A DNA stretch of 64,000 nt. Origin: Irpex lacteus. Its lineage: Eukaryota > Basidiomycota > Agaricomycetes > Polyporales > Irpicaceae. A program made the position numbers and the translations under genes. Shown here piece by piece: positions 57,201 through 64,000 of this stretch (positions are counted from its first letter, which is position 1; every line of letters starts with the position of its first letter). The stretch spans positions 682,001 through 746,000 of the forward strand of contig MQVO02000010.1 in the NCBI GenBank assembly GCA_001986395.2, written 5' to 3'. The notes below the pieces were generated by a model that was given only the letters and a program-made list of their open reading frames with translations, made no database searches and had not been told where the DNA came from.

Positions 57201-59389
57201 TCTATCGAGACAGAGACCCAACCATCCACGCCTTACACACATCCCGACGCGCATCCTTCGAAGACCGCGATATGGCTCAAGACGCCGTTCCGCTCTACAC
57301 CACGCTCGACGAGGTTATCAGAGGCGACTACGGACTCGTACGGTGTGGGTTGCTAAACGATCGCGTGCACGCTGTGACAGTGGATCTGAGAGGCGAGGTA
57401 GGCGTGTGGGACGTCGTGCGTGGTGTATGCGTGGGACGGTTCAGGCGGGAGGACGTCGCTGAGGCTGCCAGCAGTGAATGCCGCGGTGGGAGCACGGATG
57501 GTGGGGAGTGCGATGAACAGAGGAGTCCGAGGGAGGCGCTGGATATTGTGAAGGAGAGGATTGAGGGCGAGGCGGTTGTTGCTACGTGGGCGAGCGTGGA
57601 TACGAAGACGGGGTTGTTGAGCGTGCACCTTGGTGAGAGGTGTTTTGAGGCGGAGGTGTATGCGGATGAGGCGGGCTTTGGGGCTGATAGGCATTTTAGC
57701 GATGAAGCGAGGAGTGAGTCCCTGTTTTCGTCTTCTGTTGATGTGTTGCGTTCCCGCACTGACAGTTTCGTTCTTTAGTAAACGTCGGGAAGTGGGTGCT
57801 TAGGAATCTGTTCATACATTTTATCAGGGACCAACATCGTGCGGCTACGAAACGCAATCGTGACTCTGCAAGTACAGACAGACACAGCCAACGCTCACAC
57901 AGACCCAACGCACCCCACCACATAGATCTCTCTTCCTCTTCTCCTCCCGACCGAACGCACGCTCGATCGCCCTCAGACCCGGCACGACGTTCACCACAAA
58001 TGTCCAAGTCAACGACGATAGTCTCCTCTACCAATATGATACCCGCCGTCGCATCCACCGTTGCACCACCCTCCGTACGCTCCTCACCCCTCCTCACACC
58101 CATGATCCCCCTCGCCGCCTCTGGCGTACGTGATTCAGCGCTCTCACCGATCCCTCAGTCCCCTCTCAGCACGGAAACCACACCAATGCCTATCCCCCAA
58201 CGACGTCCTGGCACCGCCGAGAACGGTACCAACGGCTCAAACGGCAACCGCACGAGTGACTACTTCTCATTACGTGCCAGGAGACCCTCCGTGTCAACAT
58301 CCACGCCGACGTCCGCCGTGCCGTCAACGCCGGACGACTTCTCTGGATGGGGAACGCCTAAGCCTGGGGATCCTGCGTCTGCTGGCTCGGGGATTCCGCA
58401 GACACCGACGACGCCTAGTGGAGGGCTGATGGGACGGTTGAAGGCATTTGGGAAGGGGACGAGGAGGCATGCGATGGAGGGTTCTGGGGTTGTTATTGGG
58501 AGCCAGGGGACTGAAGTTGGCGTGGGTGTAAATGTGAGTGTTTCTCGTCTTCTTCTCTATCGATACGCGTGATACTGACAGTGCTTTTGGGGATATAGGA
58601 TAACATTCTCCCGCCGCCAAAGACACCTGTACAGACTCTCCTCGCAGGCCCGTTCACCCCACCCATGTCGAATGAAGCACCGACGCTCAGCTTACCACCA
58701 CATATGTCCCTCCTCATCTCGGAAGAGACACCCTCAGGCTCTGGATGGAGGATACTCTATCGCGGGCAGGTGTGCAGTACGGGCCAGGATGCCAGGGTGC
58801 TCGAGGAGGTGATGCCGTTCTGGCTACTCGAGTACTTGTTGGTAAACAAGATACCGTCCGTGCCGACGGTGAAGATAAGTTTTGTGCTGCTGCCCTGGAA
58901 GAGTAAGGATTCGAACGAGGAGCCGTTGCCCGAGCTACTAAATACGTGAGTGTCTTTGGCGTGATTTGTGTTCACGGGAGGCTGATAGCAATTCACGGCA
59001 GGGCTCAGTCGAAGCTTACTGCCAGCCGGTTCTTGCGGGTGAGAAAGCTCACGCAGCACGTACGTATCATCCGCTAGATCGCCCATGTGTGGAAACTCAC
59101 TCTATGCATCGTACAGGTGCAAGACAAACTAGACAAACTCGCAAACTCACCAACCTCTCGACCTACCACGGCCGCCAACACCCCTCGCTCATCTCTCGAC
59201 GCACGGTCGCTCAAGTCCATCGCGCGTAACGACTCAGTACGCGCCGAAGACCAGTATGAGATCCTTTGCAACGGTATGGTGTTACCGTTGGATATGACGT
59301 TGGCGGCCGTGCGGCAGTTCGTGTGGCGATCGTCTGGGGAGCTTGTTATGTACTATCGAAGCAAGGCCTTGGCGTCGCCTTCGTCGTAG
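54254..59389 (+). CDS. WDR48/UAF1-type WD40 protein, copy B (start unresolved)
   Basis: Ten exons parallel copy A: 54254-54800, 54862-54940, 55005-55119, 55842-56208, 56279-56300, 56361-57713, 57779-58533, 58599-58945, 59002-59059, 59117-59389. Exons 2, 3, 5, 8 and 9 have the same length as in copy A, and exons 4, 6, 7 and 10 differ by 21, 12, 12 and 9 nt, all multiples of three. The protein stays open to the C-terminal [15 protein letters not shown]. Most base changes against copy A are silent. Exon 1 is odd. The frame matches A at [20 protein letters not shown], then a net +1 change (about 54354) and a net -22 change (about 54488) cancel. About 45 codons are read in a shifted, Arg/Pro/Ser-rich frame before [11 protein letters not shown] resumes. 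This removes most of WD repeat 1. No ATG in frame precedes it; the first in-frame Met is at 54576. It could be a gene with an altered start or a very young pseudogene. No USP gene lies nearby. Confidence 0.68.
55120..55841 (+). repeat. Expanded intron 3 of WDR48 copy B with internal repeats
   Basis: The same intron is 109 nt in copy A and 722 nt here. It contains CACAACCGCAACC-type hexamer runs near 55315-55352, CCTCGCACGCA runs at about 55746-55782, and recurring phrases of the form TCAAACG(C/G)A(C/T)GAA near 55219, 55415 and 55693. Donor GTACGT and acceptor CACCAG are intact. Confidence 0.75.
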
Positions 59390-60011
59390 TTGGAGTATTA
59401 GTGTATGTATGATATTACCACAGGTTGTAATGTACAGTGGGTTTAGACAGTCGAAATCTCTACGTATTAATTTACGTGCATACGACGATCGAGCGTGTCC
59501 TGCCAGAGTGGGCTTGTTGCTATCGGTATTCACTAAGGAAGCGTGACACGACGCGAAGAAGTCGTCGATCGAGAGCATACGAGTCTGGATGAAATGACGT
59601 GGCACGTACACTCACTTCGTTCAGCTACCCATGTCCGTACGCTTCACTTGGCACCCTGCGTCCATCTGTAACTGCTGCTGTATCGTCATGACCGTAAAGC
59701 TTCGATAACGTTCGAACCAAGTCGCATTTCAGCTGCCTGTTCAGGACACGCCCAATGATCCGTTGATGCACCATGATTTGCAGCGCTCTGAGGACTCAGT
59801 CAACTTGTTCGCTATCTTCCACCTACGTCGACGACGAGCACGGCAATGTTATTTTACTACTGAGTCTTCACACAAGCTCGTGCGCATACCCCAGTCAGCC
59901 TCAGTCCAGCTGGCATAGGGCCGTCGAAGTAAACGCGGTAGGTGGCGAGTCTGGCTACATCGACCATAACCCCTCCCACGACCGTCCCTCGAAGACCAAA
60001 CCAACGACCTA
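59390..60011. other. Intergenic, nothing recognised
   Basis: About 620 bp after WDR48 copy B. No gene or RNA signature is seen; similarity to the 3' flank of copy A appears to fade soon after the stop codon. Confidence 0.45.
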
Positions 60012-60453
60012 TAAGATTATACTCATGCGCATATAAGCTAATATACGTCGTCGCTGTCGCACTTTTGGTCGCACTTTTGTCGCACTTTTTGTCGCGCTTG
60101 GTCGCACTTTTGTCGCACTCTGTGGCATATGGTCGCACTTTTGTCGCACCTTGTCGCACTTTGTCGCACTTTTGTCGCACTTTTTGTCGCACATGGTCGC
60201 ACCTTGTCGCACTTTTGTCGCACTCTGTGACACTTTTTGTCGCACTTTAACGTGCATGGTCGCACTGTTGTCGCACTTTTGTCGCACATGGTAGGTAGAA
60301 GAAACTTCTTATCTTTCCTCTCATATCATGATTGAAGTTCTTGTCAGATATTTTTACTCTGATAAACCTTTTTGACAAGCGTAAATCTAAACCCCAGCAC
60401 TGACCTAAGATTATACTCATGCGCATATAAGCTAAGATTATACTCATGCGCAT
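60012..60453. repeat. GTCGCACTTTT minisatellite framed by direct repeats
   Basis: From about 60054 to 60293 the 11-mer GTCGCACTTTT recurs about twenty times with variants (GTCGCACCTT, GTCGCACATG). A 29-bp element containing ATTATACTCATGCGCATATA lies on both sides, at 60012-60040 and 60406-60434, and most of it repeats again at 60433-60453. The repeated peptide readings on minus (KVRQ, CDKSATK) are a by-product of the repeat. Confidence 0.9.
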
Positions 60454-60845
60454 GCTATAGAAAAGAGTACATAGGATTCAGTTGGGCTTGGGGTTCAGGT
60501 GGCCTTGGGCTTGTAATTAGCGCCCAAACACACGTGTCGACCGAGGTTGCTATAACGTTCTACACAGTTGTTGGGAATGTGAGTGTCAATCAACAACGCA
60601 AAATCAGACAACACCTATTGAAACCCCGATATGTGTGTAGAATGTTATCGGAATGTAGTACGCGAGCTATCCTTATTGTGTAGAAGCGTGGGATGTGGCA
60701 GTTTGCCATCTCAGCATGCTATCCCTTTATGCCAGAAGCAGTCATCATCTTGCATCGTTGAATTCTACCGATATCGAATGGAGTATATATTACCGAAGTA
60801 CGCAGAGTCTGAATACAAAGACATTGACGAAAGGTGCTCAATGTC

Positions 60846-60908
60846 GGCCATTTGGCACAGGGGTATGATCACGACATGAGGTCGCTGGTTCAATCCCCGA
60901 TTGGGGCA
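60846..60908 (+). ncRNA. tRNA-like sequence (possible tRNA relic or SINE head)
   Basis: GGCCATTTGGCACAGGGG followed by TATGATC resembles the D-arm/box A of a tRNA. GGTTCAATCCC at 60888-60898 fits box B (GGTTCRANNCC). Between them ACGACATGAGGTCG can pair as CGAC/GTCG with a 5-nt loop rather than the standard 7, and the acceptor ends do not pair. A working tRNA is therefore unlikely; an RNA polymerase III promoter relic or the head of a SINE is plausible. Confidence 0.35.
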
Positions 60909-61314
60909 GCTATGAACGGTGCTGGCATCGCATGCCTTATTTGGATGGCTCGTACGCGGTGCTGCACCACATGCACCACGTACTAGCCATCTTAGGTTAG
61001 GTTATGAGGGACTGTAGGAACGGCCAGGAATGATATTCAGCGTCATTTTCTGTGCTGCATCACATGTGCATGTGCCGATGTCTGTATTTGCAGTTGTGGA
61101 GTGTATTATGTCCTTCACTCTGTGTATTGCATGTGGTGGTAAGATGAAGGGGTTGTGTGTGATGGTTATGACAGCATCTAACAGGGCAGACAATGTCACA
61201 TTCATTACAGACTCACAGATATAAAATGAGTGGACACGGGGGACTAAACAGCGCATAAGCCTCATGGTGTCACGTTGCCTGGCACAGAATTGTCAGTTGA
61301 CATCGGAGCACACG
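60909..61314. other. Unassigned DNA before the satellite
   Basis: About 400 bp; the last part (from about 61280) already shows degenerate satellite phrases such as CGGCAACTGTCCGG. No gene. Confidence 0.4.
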
Positions 61315-64000
61315 GCAACTGTCCGGTACACTGCACATCCGCAAATGGCGGATGAGTGTGCACTGAAGACTATACGCGTGACAACTGCCAGTTTATGTTG
61401 CAGTACAATGCAACTGTCCCCTATACTGCACATCCGCAAATGGCGGATGAGTGTGCACTGAATATTACACGCGTGACAACTGCCAGTTTATGCGGCACTA
61501 CAATACAGATGTCCCGTACACTGCACATCCGCCAATGGCGGATGAGTGTGCACTGAAGACTACACAGCTATACAATACAAATGTCCTGAATATTATACGC
61601 GTGACAACTGCCAGTTTATGCCGCACTACAATTAAAATGTCCCGTACACTGCACGTCCGCCAATGGCGGATGCATGTGCACTGAATATTATACGCGTGAC
61701 AACTGCCAGTTTATGCCGCACTACCATACAAATGTCCCGTACACTGCACATCCGCCAATGGCGGATGCATGTGCACTGAATATTATACGCGTGACAACTG
61801 CCAGTTTATGCCGCACTACCATACAAATGTCCCGTACACTGCACATCCGCCAATGGCGGATGCATGTGCACTGAAGACTAAACCGCTAGTAACCATGACA
61901 TATCTATAATGCGAGGCCCGAAATCCCCAGTTTACACGTGACAACTGCCAGTTTATGCCGCACTACAATTAAAATGTCCCGTACACTGCACGTCCGCCAA
62001 TGGCGGATGAGTGTGCACTGAAGACTACACAGCTATACAATACAAATGTCCTGAATATTATACGCGTGACAACTGCCAGTTTATGCCGCACTACAATTAA
62101 AATGCCCCGTACACTGCACGTCCGCCAATGGCGGATGCATGTGCACTGAATATTATACGCGTGACAACTGCCAGTTTATGCCGCACTACCATACAAATGT
62201 CCCGTACACTGCACGTCCGCCAATGGCGGATGCATGTGCACTGAAGACTAAACCGCTAGTAACCATGACATATCTATAATGCGAGGCCCGAAATCCCCAG
62301 TTTACACGTGACAACTGCCAGTTTATGCCGCACTACAATGCAAATGTCCCGTACACTGCACATCCGCCAATGGCGGATGCATGTGCACTGAAGGCTAAAC
62401 CGCTAGTAACCATGACATATCTATAACGCGAGGCCCAAAATCCCCAGTTTACGCGTGACAACTGCCAGTTTATGCCGCACTACAATTAAAATGTCCCGTA
62501 CACTGCACGTCCGCCAATGGCGGATGAGTGTGCACTGAAGACTACACAGCTATACAATACAAATGTCCTGAATATTATACGCGTGACAACTGCCAGTTTA
62601 TGCCGCACTACAATTAAAATGTCCCGTACACTGCACGTCCGCCAATGGCGGATGAGTGTGCACTGAAGACTACACAGCTATACAATACAAATGTCCTGAA
62701 TATTATACGCGTGACAACTGCCAGTTTATGCTGCAGTACAATACAAATGTCCCGTACACTGCACATCCGCAAATGGCGGATGCATGTGCACTGAAGACTA
62801 CACAGCTATACAATACAAATGTCCTGAATATTATACGCGTGACAACTGCCAGTTTATGCCGCACTACCATACGAATGTCCCGAACACTGCACGTCCGCCA
62901 ATGGCGGATGAGTGTGCACTGAAGACTACACAGCTATACAATACAAATGTCCTGAATATTATACGCGTGACAACTGCCAGTTTATGCTGCAGTACAATAC
63001 AAATGTCCCGTACACTGCACATCCGCAAATGGCGGATGCATGTGCACTGAAGACTAAACCGCTAGTAACCATGACATATCTATAATGCGAGGCCCGAAAT
63101 CCCCAGTTTACGCGTGACAACTGCCAGTTTATGCCGCACTACAATGCAAATGTCCCGTACACTGCACATCCGCCAATGGCGGATGCATGTGCACTGAAGA
63201 CTAAACCGCTAGTAACCATGACATATCTATAATGCGAGGCCCGAAATCCCCAGTTTACACGTGACAACTGCCAGTTTATGCCGCACTACAATGCAAATGT
63301 CCCGTACACTGCACATCCGCCAATGGCGGATGCATGTGCACTGAAGACTAAACCGCTAGTAACCATGACATATCTATAACGCGAGGCCCAAAATCCCCAG
63401 TTTACGCGTGACAACTGCCAGTTTATGCCGCACTACAATTAAAATGTCCCGTACACTGCACGTCCGCCAATGGCGGATGAGTGTGCACTGAAGACTACAC
63501 AGCTATACAATACAAATGTCCTGAATATTATACGCGTGACAACTGCCAGTTTATGCCGCACTACAATTAAAATGTCCCGTACACTGCACGTCCGCCAATG
63601 GCGGATGAGTGTGCACTGAAGACTACACAGCTATACATGACATATCTATAACGCGAGGCCCAAAATCCCCAGTTTACGCGTGACAACTGCCAGTTTATGC
63701 CGCACTACAATTAAAATGTCCCGAACACTGCACGTCCGCCAATGGCGGATGAGTGTGCACTGAAGACTACACAGCTATACAATACAAATGTCCTGAATAT
63801 TATACGCGTGACAACTGCCAGTTTATGCTGCAGTACAATACAAATGTCCCGTACACTGCACATCCGCAAATGGCGGATGCATGTGCACTGAAGACTACAC
63901 AGCTATACAATACAAATGTCCTGAATATTATACGCGTGACAACTGCCAGTTTATGCCGCACTACCATACAAATGTCCCGTACACTGCACATCCGCAAATG
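61315..64000. repeat. Hairpin-bearing satellite array, continues past the window
   Basis: A core of about 95 bp recurs 21 times plus a partial last copy: GCGTGACAACTGCCAGTTTA, then TGCCGCACTAC, AATGTCCCGTACACTGCAC, and a palindrome CATCCGCC-AAT-GGCGGATG. The wider arms CACTGCAC and GTGCACTG also pair. Cores are joined by one of three linkers, giving spacings of about 95, 128 or 147 bp: a short TATTATAC, a longer GACTACACAGCTATACAATA type, or a GACTAAACCGCTAGTAACC type. Variants include CGCAAATGG and CACGTCCGCC. The ORFs within it are repeat by-products. It could be heterochromatic, subtelomeric or centromeric; the sequence does not tell which. Confidence 0.93.

Noticed and set aside
60009..60289. 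Minus-strand ORFs rich in KVRQ and CDKSATK
   Set aside because: A direct translation of the 11-bp minisatellite; all frames are similarly repetitive.
61264..63997. Several ORFs of 65-88 residues with recurring phrases such as DNCQFM and TAHP in the satellite
   Set aside because: They arise because the satellite period happens to leave frames open; they repeat with the unit, start and stop at repeat phrases, and match no protein family.
61315..64000. CRISPR-like regular repeats
   Set aside because: Both the repeats and the linkers recur, so there are no unique spacers, and the sequence is eukaryotic nuclear DNA.
1..64000. Transposase, reverse transcriptase, integrase or viral genes
   Set aside because: No such motifs were found in the frames examined; the mobile-looking structures are satellites, minisatellites and gene fragments only.

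Overview
The window is nuclear DNA of a filamentous basidiomycete, most likely an Agaricomycete. Genes are broken by many introns of about 50-70 nt with GT..AG (sometimes GC..AG) ends. The housekeeping genes are recognisable as fungal: the 3' end of eEF2, UTP14, ATP synthase subunit J (ATP18), coatomer delta (RET2), a cyclopropane-fatty-acyl-phospholipid synthase-like enzyme, and a C2-domain membrane protein. Exon joins were worked out by hand: at each junction the reading frame and the family's conserved residues continue. Coordinates of spliced genes are the genomic span, and exons are listed in the evidence.

Layout. 1-0.6 kb: eEF2 3' end (+). 2.1-4.0 kb: an F-box-like gene (+) carrying an in-frame TGA. 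4.4-9.0 kb: a WDR48/UAF1-type WD40 protein (-), divergent across a 298-bp intergenic region from a USP12/46-type (Ubp9-like) ubiquitin protease (+, 9.3-13.7 kb). These two proteins are known partners in yeasts and animals. 16.6-18.7 kb: cyclopropane-fatty-acid-synthase-like enzyme. 19.6-22.8 kb: tandem array of four small Cys/His (CHORD-like) genes, one of them broken. 23.1-26.9 kb: UTP14. 27.4-27.7 kb: ATP18 (-), a 64-aa, three-exon gene that simple ORF calling misses. 28.7-46.9 kb: accessory region with five more F-box-like paralogs (three +, two -), a 0.5-kb-period tandem repeat, a decayed CHORD-like copy and fragments of RET2. 48.6-50.5 kb: RET2. 50.8-53.5 kb: C2/transmembrane protein. 54.3-59.4 kb: a second WDR48 copy (+). 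60.0-60.3 kb: an 11-bp minisatellite. 61.3-64.0 kb: a hairpin-bearing satellite that runs off the end.

The window reads as a housekeeping backbone repeatedly remodelled by segmental duplication. The F-box-like copies share intron phases and a GTGGGTCC(A/G)T box 240-390 bp upstream of the start. RET2 5' fragments alternate with minus-strand F-box genes, which suggests tandem duplication of an F-box/RET2 block followed by loss of the extra RET2 copies. The second WDR48 copy differs from the first by in-frame exon-length changes and mostly silent substitutions, which points to selection. Its first WD repeat, however, is overwritten by two compensating frameshifts, and no start codon is evident. 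The ubiquitin theme (USP, its WD40 activator twice, six F-box-like genes) is notable, but a joint function is inference only.
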